Shown here: positions 1-7,412 of the stretch, piece by piece
Numbering within the stretch: the stretch's first letter is position 1
Layout of the letters: the number at the start of each line of letters is the position of its first letter
Origin: Planococcus koreensis
GTDB lineage: Bacteria; Bacillota; Bacilli; Bacillales_A; Planococcaceae
Direction: 5' to 3'
Assembly: GCF_004761975.1 (NCBI RefSeq)
Contig: NZ_RQII01000001.1
Location: forward strand, 1 to 38,924
DNA length: 38,924 nt
Position numbers and translations under genes: made by a program
The notes under the pieces: model-generated
The model's database searches: none
What the model saw: the letters and a program-made list of their open reading frames with translations, nothing else
What the model was told of the DNA's origin: nothing

Positions 1-684
1 AAAAAAGAGATTGTCCATCTGGGCTTGGAAGATGATATCAACCCGAACGAATTGACCGGGAAATACCTGGAGCCTGCTGAATTCTACAAGCAGATGCAGG
101 AAGAAGACACAATCGTTCTGGATGCACGCAATGACTACGAATTCGATCTTGGCCATTTCCGCGGTGCGGTGCGGCCGGATATTGAAAACTTCCGCGATTT
201 GCCTGAATGGGTCCGCGACAATAAAGAAATCTTCGAAGGCAAGAAAATTTTGACGTATTGCACAGGCGGAATCCGCTGTGAAAAATTCTCTGGCTGGCTG
301 AAAAAAGAAGGCTTTGAAGATGTATCGCAATTGCACGGCGGGATTGCTACTTACGGCAAAGACCCTGAAGTGCAAGGCGAACTATGGGACGGGCAGCTTT
401 ACGTGTTTGATGAGCGCATCGCAGTACCCGTCAACCAAAAAGAACATGTCATCGTCGGCAAAGACCATTTTACAGGCGAACCTTGTGAACGCTATGTAAA
501 CTGCGCCAACCCTGAATGCAACGCGAAAATCCTTGCTTCAGAAGAAAACGAACACAAGTATATGCGGTCATGTTCGGATGAATGCCGTGAACATCCGCGC
601 AACCGCTATGCGTTCGAGCATGGCTTGGATGGAGCACAAGTCCAGGAGCGCCTTGACGCATTGAAAACAACAACTGAAGTGTAA
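1..684 (+). CDS. trhO: tRNA uridine 5-hydroxylase / rhodanese-like protein TrhO (5' end cut by window)
   Basis: The reading frame is open from base 1, so the TTG at 25 is not the true start; the beginning of the gene lies outside the window. 227 residues are visible of a family that is usually about 320 long (YbfQ/YceA, UPF0176). The rhodanese domain carries the active-site loop YCTGGIRC, with the catalytic Cys at visible residue 87 and a second Cys at 93. The C-terminal part is Cys-rich (CERYVNC, NPEC, SCSDEC), as in this family, and may hold a metal or help bind tRNA. Known TrhO enzymes hydroxylate uridine 34 of tRNAs in an oxygen-dependent reaction on the way to 5-methoxyuridine. The gene ends just before a strong bidirectional terminator shared with the convergent tctA. 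Family assignment is secure; function is by homology. Confidence 0.92.
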   Translation, partial: KKEIVHLGLEDDINPNELTGKYLEPAEFYKQMQEEDTIVLDARNDYEFDLGHFRGAVRPDIENFRDLPEWVRDNKEIFEGKKILTYCTGGIRCEKFSGWLKKEGFEDVSQLHGGIATYGKDPEVQGELWDGQLYVFDERIAVPVNQKEHVIVGKDHFTGEPCERYVNCANPECNAKILASEENEHKYMRSCSDECREHPRNRYAFEHGLDGAQVQERLDALKTTTEV

Positions 685-691
685 GAAGCAG

Positions 692-723
692 AAAAAAAGC
701 CGTCCCTAGGGGCGGCTTTTTTC
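692..723. terminator. Bidirectional intrinsic terminator between trhO and tctA
   Basis: AAAAAGCCG and CGGCTTTTT arms flank a GTCCC/GGGGC centre around a TA loop, with A- and T-tracts on both sides. It can stop trhO on the plus strand and tctA on the minus strand. Confidence 0.88.
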
Positions 724-727
724 TGTT

Positions 728-2254
728 TCAATCTTCTTCATTGACAATAATGGCGCGGCCTTTGAATTTCAATAGCAAAGGGACGAGCAACCAAGCAGCA
801 GCGACGATCAAGAGCACAAGCGAAATCGGTTTGGTGGCAAAAATCGAGAAGTCACCGTTCGAAATCGTCAATGCGCGGCGCATATTGTTTTCGATCATCG
901 GTCCAAGCACCAATGCAAGAACCAATGGAGCGACCGGGAAATCATTGCGCACAAGCAGATAGCCGAGCACACCGCAAGCAAGCAATAAATACAAATCGAA
1001 TGTCGTGTATTGCACGGCGTATACGCCGAAGAACGAAATGGCGATGATAATCGGCAGCAAGTATTTCTTCGGTGTTTGAATAATCTTGGCAAATACTTTG
1101 ACCAATGGCATATTCAGAACCAATAGCATCAAGTTGCCGACGAACATGCTGGCGATCAATCCCCAAGCGACTTCAGGATGGTCATCAAAAAGCAGTGGGC
1201 CTGGCTGGATGTTGTACATGATCAATGCGCCCATAAGGATGGCAGTTGTGCCTGATCCAGGAATCCCAAGTGTCAGCAACGGGATCAACGCGCCGCCGGA
1301 AGCAGCATTATTAGCCGATTCCGGGCCCGCTACACCGGCAATTGCGCCAGTGCCGAACTTTTCAGGCGTTTTGCTGAATTTCTTTTCTGTGATGTAAGAG
1401 AAGAATGAAGCCAATGTAGCGCCGGCGCCAGGCAAAACACCGATGAAGAAGCCCAGGAACGAACCGCGCAATATCGGTACGGTGCTGTCTTTTAAATCTT
1501 GTTTGGTCGGCAAAATGCGGCCGATTTTAGCGATAGCGCCTTCTTCCTGATCGCGTTCAAGGACTGTCTTGAATACTTCCCCTAACGCGAACAAGCCGAC
1601 AGCGATGGTCAAAAATTCAAGTCCTGAATACAAAATCGGCAAATCGTAAGTGAAGCGCGCAATGCCGGAAACGGCATCGATGCCGATGGTTCCGAGCATA
1701 AGGCCGAAGACCGTCATCATCAGTGCCTTGGTCATTGATTTTCCGGCAAGTCCGCTGACTGCGGCAAGTCCGAGAAGCATCAACGAGAAGTATTCGGCTG
1801 GACCGAATTCCAATGCGATGTTCGATAATGGTTTTGCCAACAGCACAAGGCCGATCAGTGAGATGATGCCTGCGGCGAACGAACCGATGGCAGCGATGGA
1901 CAATGCTGCGCCAGCCCGTCCTTGCCGTGCCATTTGGTAGCCGTCGAGCGTAGTGACGACTGATGAGGATTCTCCAGGAGTGTTCAGCAGGATGGAGGTT
2001 GTTGAACCGCCATACATCGCTCCGTAGTATACGCCTGCCAATAGGATGATGGAACTGGCGGCGGCAGCTTCAGGAGGGAGGCCAGCAGTCAAGGTAGCTG
2101 TAACCGGAATCAGCAGCGCAACACCGCTCATCGGGCCGATGCCCGGAAGCACCCCGACCGCTGTTCCGATCAACACGCCGACAAATGCAAAGAGGATATT
2201 TTGCCATTGAAAAGCGACACCGAATCCATCCATAAGAAATTGTAATGTACTCAT
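728..2254 (-). CDS. tctA: Tripartite tricarboxylate transporter, large membrane subunit TctA
   Basis: 508 residues, the normal TctA length, and almost entirely hydrophobic with about 11-12 predicted membrane segments. The N-terminal segment contains the family-typical Gly/Pro-rich stretch GVLPGIGPMSG, and a related stretch (GVLPGAGATLASF) recurs in the second half, reflecting the internal duplication of TctA. It forms the transport channel with TctB and receives substrate from the TctC binding protein. Known systems of this type carry citrate, other tricarboxylates and related acids; the substrate here is not readable from sequence. It is the last gene of tctC-tctB-tctA, 18 bases after tctB, with AGGCGGAG before the ATG. 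The convergent trhO terminator follows. Confidence 0.93.
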   Translation of the reverse strand: MSTLQFLMDGFGVAFQWQNILFAFVGVLIGTAVGVLPGIGPMSGVALLIPVTATLTAGLPPEAAAASSIILLAGVYYGAMYGGSTTSILLNTPGESSSVVTTLDGYQMARQGRAGAALSIAAIGSFAAGIISLIGLVLLAKPLSNIALEFGPAEYFSLMLLGLAAVSGLAGKSMTKALMMTVFGLMLGTIGIDAVSGIARFTYDLPILYSGLEFLTIAVGLFALGEVFKTVLERDQEEGAIAKIGRILPTKQDLKDSTVPILRGSFLGFFIGVLPGAGATLASFFSYITEKKFSKTPEKFGTGAIAGVAGPESANNAASGGALIPLLTLGIPGSGTTAILMGALIMYNIQPGPLLFDDHPEVAWGLIASMFVGNLMLLVLNMPLVKVFAKIIQTPKKYLLPIIIAISFFGVYAVQYTTFDLYLLLACGVLGYLLVRNDFPVAPLVLALVLGPMIENNMRRALTISNGDFSIFATKPISLVLLIVAAAWLLVPLLLKFKGRAIIVNEED

Positions 2255-2272
2255 AATTCTCCGCCTCTCAAG

Positions 2273-2722
2273 TTAGAATACTGGAAACCCTGGCAACGAA
2301 CCGCCTAGGAATTCAGCGAATAAATAATAGACTCCGAAAGAAAAAACGCTGGCGATGACAAGGGTTTGAATCCATTTGCCCCGCTCCATCGTCTGAAATG
2401 CAATTACCAGGAACAGGAAAGTCGTAATGACATAACCGAGGGGCTCAAGCAGTGCTGCATAAAGTACGGCACTGACAAACAGCACGATAAACTTGCCGTA
2501 TTGGACTTTTTCCATTTCTCCCTGGTTCACCTGGTAGCGGAAAGTTTCATAAATCAACCGTGCACTCAATAAAATTAACAGGATGCCAAGGCCGATCGGG
2601 AAGATATCCGGTCCCACTTCTGAGCCATATGAGCTTTCGGATATTTTCCGGCTTTCCAGCACGAACAGAAGCCCAATCAGCAAGAAGGTGATGCCTGCAA
2701 AGCGGTCGAACGTTTTACTCAT
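2273..2722 (-). CDS. tctB: Tripartite tricarboxylate transporter, small membrane subunit TctB
   Basis: 149 residues with four predicted membrane helices (about residues 10-25, 40-58, 78-105 and 112-140), the layout of the TctB small subunit. Sequence conservation in this family is low, so the call rests on length, topology and position between tctC and tctA. The start is supported by AAAGGAGT seven bases before the ATG. It stabilises and works with TctA in the cytoplasmic membrane. The 50-base gap from tctC contains a GC hairpin, so tctB and tctA are probably made at lower levels than the binding protein. Confidence 0.88.
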   Translation of the reverse strand: MSKTFDRFAGITFLLIGLLFVLESRKISESSYGSEVGPDIFPIGLGILLILLSARLIYETFRYQVNQGEMEKVQYGKFIVLFVSAVLYAALLEPLGYVITTFLFLVIAFQTMERGKWIQTLVIASVFSFGVYYLFAEFLGGSLPGFPVF

Positions 2723-2745
2723 TGCTTTCTACTCCTTTCAAAATC

Positions 2746-2766
2746 AAGAAAGCGGCCGAAGCCGCT
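2746..2766 (-). terminator. Intra-operon hairpin between tctC and tctB (partial terminator or RNA stabiliser)
   Basis: Read on the minus strand, AGCGGC-TTCG-GCCGCT is a perfect 6-bp stem with a UUCG tetraloop followed by TTCTT. The weak T-tract suggests partial termination or protection of the upstream tctC message from 3' decay, rather than full stop. Confidence 0.65.
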
Positions 2767-2772
2767 CCTTCA

Positions 2773-3789
2773 TTATTTTTGCATGTCAAGCGCTGTCAAT
2801 AATTCAACAATCACTTGTTCTTGTGTTTTCAAGTATTCTTCAAAACCAGCGGCATCTTTGTATTCAGACTGCCAGCCGTTCTGTTCCAATTCTTTTGTCC
2901 ATTCTTCTGACTCAGACATTTCTTTCAGTTTTCCAGACCAATAATCGACTGCACCGTCTGACATGTTCTTAGGTCCGAAAATTCCGCGCCAGATCGTGAA
3001 TTCTGCATCGATTCCAGCGTCTTTAAAAGTAGGGACATCGCTCAATTCGCCTTCAAGCGCTTCAGGAGAGCTGACTGCAAGAACTTTCACGTCGCCTGAA
3101 CGAACGTATTCAGCGATCGTCGAAGCATCTGTTGCAATGACGTCTGCGTTATTGCCCAGCAATGATGCCACTGCTTCACCGCCGCCGTCATACGATACGT
3201 ATTTTACTGACTTTGGATCGATGCCATACTCGAACGCAGGCAGGATGCCGACTAGATGGTCCATTGAACCGGGAGCTGACCCGCCGGCCAAAGTGATGGA
3301 AGTTGGATCCGCTTTAATGGCTTCCAGCAATTCTTCGAGCGTATTGAATTCCGAATCGGCTTTAACGACGATTGCACCGTAATCACGCGTCAATTGCGCC
3401 AGTGGAGTTGTATCTTTATAGCCGTATGGGCTATTGCCTTCAGCTTTATTGTTGTTGATCAAAATTGGCGGAGATTTCACCATCAGCATATAATCGTTGT
3501 CAACTTCTTTTGTGGCATATTCCGCCATGAATACTGCACCGCCGCCGCCTGGTTTGTTTTCAACCGTGATCGGCTCTTCGATCAATTTTGTATTGTTCAT
3601 GGTTTTAGCAATGGACCGCGCTGTCAAATCCCATCCGCCGCCAGCTCCTGAAGGGGCGACAATTGCCATTCCGCGTTCTGGATAATTCGCTGATTCTTTC
3701 GCGCCTTGTGTTTCCCCTCCGGAAGAACAGGCTGCCAAACTTAAAGCCAAGACACCGGCCAATGAAACAGAAATCATTTTTTTCAACAC
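2773..3789 (-). CDS. tctC: Tripartite tricarboxylate transporter substrate-binding lipoprotein TctC
   Basis: From a GTG start at 3789 the protein has 338 residues. I prefer this start because AAAGGGG lies nine bases upstream; the in-frame ATG at 3798 abuts that ribosome site directly, and a longer frame from 3831 would run through the cre box. The N-terminus is a lipoprotein signal: LKK, a hydrophobic run, then the lipobox LAAC with Cys21 as the lipidated residue. The mature part is the Bug/TctC fold, with the typical PSGAGGGWDLTAR segment near the start and KPGGGGAVFMAE after it. It captures carboxylates outside the membrane and hands them to TctAB. First gene of the transporter operon, directly downstream of its likely two-component system. 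Confidence 0.92.
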   Translation of the reverse strand: MLKKMISVSLAGVLALSLAACSSGGETQGAKESANYPERGMAIVAPSGAGGGWDLTARSIAKTMNNTKLIEEPITVENKPGGGGAVFMAEYATKEVDNDYMLMVKSPPILINNNKAEGNSPYGYKDTTPLAQLTRDYGAIVVKADSEFNTLEELLEAIKADPTSITLAGGSAPGSMDHLVGILPAFEYGIDPKSVKYVSYDGGGEAVASLLGNNADVIATDASTIAEYVRSGDVKVLAVSSPEALEGELSDVPTFKDAGIDAEFTIWRGIFGPKNMSDGAVDYWSGKLKEMSESEEWTKELEQNGWQSEYKDAAGFEEYLKTQEQVIVELLTALDMQK

Positions 3790-3816
3790 ATTAATCATCC
3801 CCTTTGAAATAGTAAA

Positions 3817-3830
3817 AGACAGCGCTTTCA
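3817..3830 (-). promoter_or_regulatory. cre box (CcpA site) upstream of tctC
   Basis: Minus strand TGAAAGCGCTGTCT matches the Bacillus cre consensus TGWAARCGYTWWCW at 13 of 14 positions. It lies just downstream of the predicted tctC promoter, where CcpA binding would block transcription. This predicts carbon catabolite repression of the transporter when preferred sugars are present. Confidence 0.7.
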
Positions 3831-3837
3831 TGCGCTG

Positions 3838-3865
3838 TATTTAATTTATCAGAACTTTTATTCAA
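3838..3865 (-). promoter_or_regulatory. Probable sigma-A promoter of tctCBA
   Basis: On the minus strand a -35 TTGAAT (3865-3860), 16-base spacer and -10 TAAATA (3843-3838) precede the cre box and the tctC ribosome site. The match is moderate, which would suit a promoter needing an activator. Confidence 0.45.
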
Positions 3866-3918
3866 TTGATCGTTTATGGAAATAAGAGGGATATTGTTCA
3901 ATTAATCAATTTTGTTCA
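3858..3918 (-). promoter_or_regulatory. Direct repeats upstream of tctC, candidate response-regulator operator
   Basis: On the minus strand GATTAATTGAACAA (3907-3894) and GATCAATTGAATAA (3871-3858) match at 12 of 14 positions and lie 36 bases apart. A further TGAACAA occurs at 3918-3912, 18 bases from the first. The repeat nearest tctC overlaps the predicted -35. Regular spacing and position suggest a binding site for the adjacent DctR/CitT-like regulator. This is inference. Confidence 0.45.
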
Positions 3919-3924
3919 TAAAGT

Positions 3925-4602
3925 TCACGGCTGCGGAAAATAGCGGCGCTCTGGCCGGCCGATTGTGCCGTAAAGCAATTCTGCCGCGGCCAAACGTTCA
4001 GAAACCAGGTGTTCCAGGTAACGGCGGGCAGTAGAGCGGCTCATGCCGCACGCGGAGCCCATTTCTTCCGCAGTCATTCCCAGTTCAGCAAGTGCCAAAC
4101 GTTCTTTGATGCGGGCCATGGTATTCGGATCGATGCCTTTCGGTGTGGCAAAAGGTTCGCTTAAGGCAGTACGGTTCGAATTCCATAATTTTTGGATCGA
4201 CTCCTCATCCAGCGAGCCGCTTTTTTCCAACGACCGTCTTTTTTCCTTATAAGCAACCAGGCTTTCTTCAAACCGGGCGAAAGTAAGCGGTTTGAGGATG
4301 TAATCGGCGACACCGGCACGGAACGCTTTTTTCACGATGTCCGTTTCAGAAGCCGCTGTGATGAAAATGATATCCGAATCGGGGCTTTCCTGTTGGATGA
4401 AAGGCAATAATTCCGTGCCTTTCATGTCAGGCAAATGGACATCCAGCAAAACCAGCTGAGGCTGGAGCGCCTGGATCCAATCTTTTGCTTCCGCGCCGTT
4501 ATGGGCAGAGCCGACAACTTGAAAGCCGTCCATTTTTTCGATAAAGCGTCTGTGGATGTCAGCAATGCGTTTATCGTCTTCAACGATTAGAATCTCAATC
4601 AT
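3925..4602 (-). CDS. CitB/DctR-family response regulator, likely controlling tctCBA
   Basis: 225 residues. An N-terminal receiver domain (1-120) shows the acidic pair ED (8-10), the phospho-acceptor Asp54 in LLDVHLP, Thr82 and Lys104 in LKP, so it should be active. The C-terminal part (about 150-225) holds a helix-turn-helix of the CitT/DcuR/DpiA type (MTAEEMGSACGMSRSTARRYLEHLV) and ends with the RPERRYF segment common there. The ATG overlaps the stop of the sensor kinase gene by 4 bases (ATGA), giving coupled translation. It lies directly before tctC. Regulators of this family activate uptake of citrate or C4-dicarboxylates, so control of the transporter is the natural inference. Confidence 0.9.
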   Translation of the reverse strand: MIEILIVEDDKRIADIHRRFIEKMDGFQVVGSAHNGAEAKDWIQALQPQLVLLDVHLPDMKGTELLPFIQQESPDSDIIFITAASETDIVKKAFRAGVADYILKPLTFARFEESLVAYKEKRRSLEKSGSLDEESIQKLWNSNRTALSEPFATPKGIDPNTMARIKERLALAELGMTAEEMGSACGMSRSTARRYLEHLVSERLAAAELLYGTIGRPERRYFPQP

Positions 4603-6185
4603 GCTAGTTCCTCCGATTTTATTGAAATGATAAATAGTGAACCGCCCAAATCGCCGGTTTCGATAGCGATTTCTCCGTGCAGGTCACGGACGCTTTCGTA
4701 CACTTTGACCATGCCATAACCGCGGTCGCCGCCTTGTTTAGTGGAGACGCGTTCTTTGAAAAGAAGAGGCATCAATTCGGGATCCAGCCCAGGCCCGGAA
4801 TCTTCCACTTCCATCAAAATCTCGCTGCCGTTATCCACAAGCAGAAGACGCACGGTACGTTCGTTTTCCGGCAAATGCTCGACCGCTTCAAATGCGTTGA
4901 CGATCAAATTGCCGAGTATCGACACAAATAAGCTTTTTTCAAGGTGGGGAGGCAATTGTTTCATATTGCTTTCTTCATCAAGCAGCAGCTTCACTTTCAG
5001 TTCCCGCGCGCGATTGAACAGACCGATGACCAAGCCGCCCAAAAATGGATCTTGGAGCCGCTGCGTCACGAACTGGACGAGCGATTGCTGTTCTTCTGTT
5101 TCGTGGTGGATCAGCTGCATCGCTTCTTCGAGCGAGTTGAGCTGGATCAAACCCGATATCGTGTAAAGGAAATTCTGGTGCTCATGGGTCTGGGCACGCA
5201 GCGCTTCAGCGTATTGCGTGACTTGCGACAGTTCGCTGCGCAGGCCTTCAATATCCGATTGCAGCCGGAAACTGGAAACGGCTCCTACGATTTCATCATC
5301 AAAACTGATCGGGATGCGGTTAACGATGGTTTTTTTGCCGCGAATCGTCATCGGGCGGTCAAATTGGGATTCGCCGGTCTCGAGCACTTGGGGAAGCATC
5401 GTGTTCGGCAAAATGTCTTCGATGGGGATTCCCAGCAGGCTCAAGTCTTCGGGTAGCGCAAGCATCTCGTGCGCTGAAGCATTGGCCATCGTAATTTCCC
5501 CGGATTTATTCACCATGATGATCCCTTCACGGACCGATTCAATTACCGCGTTCCGTTCATTGTACAGGTTTGCGATTTCAGCAGGCTCAAGGCCGAATAA
5601 GGTTTTCTTGATGCTGCGTGCGAGCAGCATGGAACCGAACGCGCCGATAACAGCTGCAGCCAATACGATGCTGCTGATGGAATCCAAATACGCGTGGAAT
5701 GTGCCGGCCATATCCGTTTTTAAGAAACCGACTGAAATGACGCCAATGATGCTGCCATTTTGGTCAAAGATAGGGGCTTTTCCGCGCAATGCGGGGCCGA
5801 GGGAACCAGTCGCTTCGGAAATATAGGCAACGCCGTCCCGCAGCGCTTTTTCATTGTCATCGCCGACCATCTTCTGGCCAAGCCTGCCAACGACGGGATG
5901 GGAATAGCGGATGCTTTCCGTGTTGCCGACCACAACATACTCAGCGCCGGTTTGGGCACGGATTTTCTCTGCGATCGGCTGAATCTCCGCCGCAGGGTCG
6001 CTCGCGCTGAACCCTTCGATGATATCGGGACGCTCAGCGGAAGTGACAGCAATATCCAAAGCCCGCTGGCCGACCTGCTCTTCAATGGCGCCGGATATAG
6101 TGACGTAAAAAAGCCAGCCCGCCAGTACCATGATGGCGGAAATGAATAAAGCGCCGTATAAGAATATTCTTTTCTGAAGAGACAT
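4599..6185 (-). CDS. CitA/DcuS-family sensor histidine kinase
   Basis: The ATG at 6185 gives 528 residues beginning SLQKRIFLYG; a longer frame to 6257 would enter the upstream terminator stem. Order: membrane helix (about 8-28), extracellular sCache/PASp ligand domain (about 35-165), second membrane helix (about 172-197), cytoplasmic PAS (about 210-315), then a SpoOB-type dimerisation helix with THEHQN, where His334 is the probable phosphorylation site, and a HATPase_c domain with LGNLIVNAFEA, EDSGPGLDP and GDRGYGM boxes. CitA and DcuS bind carboxylates directly with the extracellular domain. Coupling to the regulator and the tct operon implies sensing of the transported acid. Only a weak GAGTGG ribosome site is visible. 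Confidence 0.9.
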   Translation of the reverse strand: MSLQKRIFLYGALFISAIMVLAGWLFYVTISGAIEEQVGQRALDIAVTSAERPDIIEGFSASDPAAEIQPIAEKIRAQTGAEYVVVGNTESIRYSHPVVGRLGQKMVGDDNEKALRDGVAYISEATGSLGPALRGKAPIFDQNGSIIGVISVGFLKTDMAGTFHAYLDSISSIVLAAAVIGAFGSMLLARSIKKTLFGLEPAEIANLYNERNAVIESVREGIIMVNKSGEITMANASAHEMLALPEDLSLLGIPIEDILPNTMLPQVLETGESQFDRPMTIRGKKTIVNRIPISFDDEIVGAVSSFRLQSDIEGLRSELSQVTQYAEALRAQTHEHQNFLYTISGLIQLNSLEEAMQLIHHETEEQQSLVQFVTQRLQDPFLGGLVIGLFNRARELKVKLLLDEESNMKQLPPHLEKSLFVSILGNLIVNAFEAVEHLPENERTVRLLLVDNGSEILMEVEDSGPGLDPELMPLLFKERVSTKQGGDRGYGMVKVYESVRDLHGEIAIETGDLGGSLFIISIKSEELA

Positions 6186-6240
6186 GATGCGCCACTCATT
6201 TCTTTGAAAGATGAAATAAAATTCTGAATTTGCAAGAACG

Positions 6241-6280
6241 GAAAAGAAATGGCACAAAAGTGTCTACTTTTGTGCCATTT
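6241..6280 (-). terminator. Terminator hairpin after the merR-CxxC protein pair
   Basis: A perfect 14-bp inverted repeat (6247-6260 with 6267-6280, six-base loop) is followed on the minus strand by CTTTTC. The stop codon of the small CxxC gene (6266-6264) lies in its loop. The T-tract is short, so termination may be incomplete and some read-through into the kinase gene is possible. Confidence 0.65.
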
Positions 6281-6404
6281 CCTCCTCTTCCTCTGAGCAG
6301 TCAAAACAAAAGAGCTCACCGTCTATGTAGACGCCGTTCAAAAAGCCGTCAAGGCAAAAGATGTCTTTTCCGCAATTGCTGCAGGGGCCGATGAGTTCAC
6401 GCAT
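6264..6404 (-). CDS. 46-residue CxxC...CxxC small protein, translationally coupled to merR
   Basis: An open frame of 46 codons starts at ATG 6404, inside the last codons of the merR gene (8-base overlap, ATGCGTGA), and ends in the following terminator hairpin. The product begins MRELIGPCSNCGKDIF and has five cysteines: Cys8, Cys11, Cys17, Cys33 and Cys36. Two CxxC knuckles (CSNC and CFDC) 21 residues apart look like a small zinc ribbon; the tail is strongly acidic (five Glu in a row). No separate ribosome site is obvious, which fits translation by termination-reinitiation. I do not recognise a named family. Its coupling to the regulator suggests a partner or metal/redox role, but this is speculation. 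A chance frame is the alternative; the cysteine pattern argues against it. Confidence 0.65.
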   Translation of the reverse strand: MRELIGPCSNCGKDIFCLDGFLNGVYIDGELFCFDCSEEEEEMAQK

Positions 6405-7239
6405 CTTGTAAAGCAGCCGCGTAAACGTACATGGCTTCCTTCAAGTAAGTTGAAAGGCCTTTTCCATGCTGGTCGATATTGTTTGCGAAACGGCTGTCAG
6501 ACGCGTATAAATCTGCAAGGCCGCGGAACATTCGTGGCGTGCAATCGTAAAAGCGGTTTAAGAGCGTGTAATACGCCTTCATCTCAACCTGCACTTCTGG
6601 CGCATCGGCAGGCAGATGCATTAATGCTGCAACCGCATTGTAAATCCGGTTTCCTTCGCGGTTGATCTCATCCAAATCTTCTTCTTCTTTTTCAGGCTTT
6701 GCCGTTTCCACCTGTTCAGGCTCTTCGATCGCGGCGGCTTCGTCGATTACTGCCATATTCACAAGTACTTCCGCTTCTTCTGCAGCATCAATGCTTTCTT
6801 CAGACACTTCATCTTCCAAGAGTTCTGGGATCTCCATTTTATATTTTGAGATATCGTCTCCATTTTTCTTGTCAGCGAAGGCTGCGAAACGGTCTTCATT
6901 GGAAAGTGTTTCCGCACCTGCATTTTCCAGCAACGTCATTTCTGCGCTTTGAATCAGTGATTCCATGCGCTCTTTTTTCAAGCGCAAAAACTCAATGTGC
7001 TGCGCCAATGCGAAGTTCGCATCAAAGCCATGGGCTACAATTTCCTGTATTTTTTTCAAAGAGAAGCCTAGTTCTTTGAAAAACAGGATATGCTGCAACA
7101 GCTTCAAATCTTCGTCGTTATAGTAACGGTAACGGTTAGAACCGATATTTGAGGGCTTGAGAAGCCCGATACTGTCGTAATGATGGAGTGTGCGAACACT
7201 GACTCCTGCAATCTTTGCTACTTCCTGTACTTTGTACAT
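6397..7239 (-). CDS. MerR-family regulator with TipAS-like C-terminal domain
   Basis: 280 residues from the ATG at 7239, preceded by AGAGGTGA; the GTG three codons upstream lies inside that ribosome site. Residues 1-70 are the MerR winged helix (YKVQEVAKIAGVSVRTLHHYDSIGLL, then RYRYYNDEDL), followed by the dimerisation coiled coil (about 75-110). A long, very acidic low-complexity linker (about 125-195) leads to a helical TipAS-type domain (about 195-280; PEVQVEMKAYYTLLNRFY, then YASDSRFANNID). TipA and Mta relatives bind drugs or hydrophobic ligands with this domain and activate efflux genes. The acidic linker is unusual. The gene has its own MerR-type promoter, so autoregulation is likely. 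Ligand unknown. Confidence 0.88.
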   Translation of the reverse strand: MYKVQEVAKIAGVSVRTLHHYDSIGLLKPSNIGSNRYRYYNDEDLKLLQHILFFKELGFSLKKIQEIVAHGFDANFALAQHIEFLRLKKERMESLIQSAEMTLLENAGAETLSNEDRFAAFADKKNGDDISKYKMEIPELLEDEVSEESIDAAEEAEVLVNMAVIDEAAAIEEPEQVETAKPEKEEEDLDEINREGNRIYNAVAALMHLPADAPEVQVEMKAYYTLLNRFYDCTPRMFRGLADLYASDSRFANNIDQHGKGLSTYLKEAMYVYAAALQDA

Positions 7240-7258
7240 GACTATCACCTCTAATTAC

Positions 7259-7289
7259 TGATTAGACTATGACGAACCGTTAGTGTCAA
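7259..7289 (-). promoter_or_regulatory. MerR-type promoter with 19-base spacer and operator palindrome
   Basis: On the minus strand -35 TTGACA (7289-7284) and -10 TAATCA (7264-7259) are separated by exactly 19 bases, the overlong spacer typical of MerR-activated promoters. The -35 and spacer hold an imperfect palindrome GACACTAACG-GTT-CGTCATAGTC (7 of 10 positions symmetric). It drives the merR gene, so the protein probably controls itself. Confidence 0.75.
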
Positions 7290-7412
7290 TAGAATACGGA
7301 GAAATTCTTTTAAATGGCACAAACTACACAACCCGGCAGGGGAACGCACTTTCTAATTCGGGTCTATTATCTTAATTAATATTCGCAGGGTGAACTATAG
7401 ATTCTAATTGCT

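Noticed and set aside
5218..5826. Long antisense frames opposite the sensor kinase
   Set aside because: Shadow frames of a gene with complete, well-conserved domains on the other strand.
7313..7378. 21-codon frame beginning MAQTTQP and a shared 12-mer AAATGGCACAAA with the hairpin at 6247
   Set aside because: No ribosome binding site, and the 12-mer could be chance; nothing else around it is repeated.
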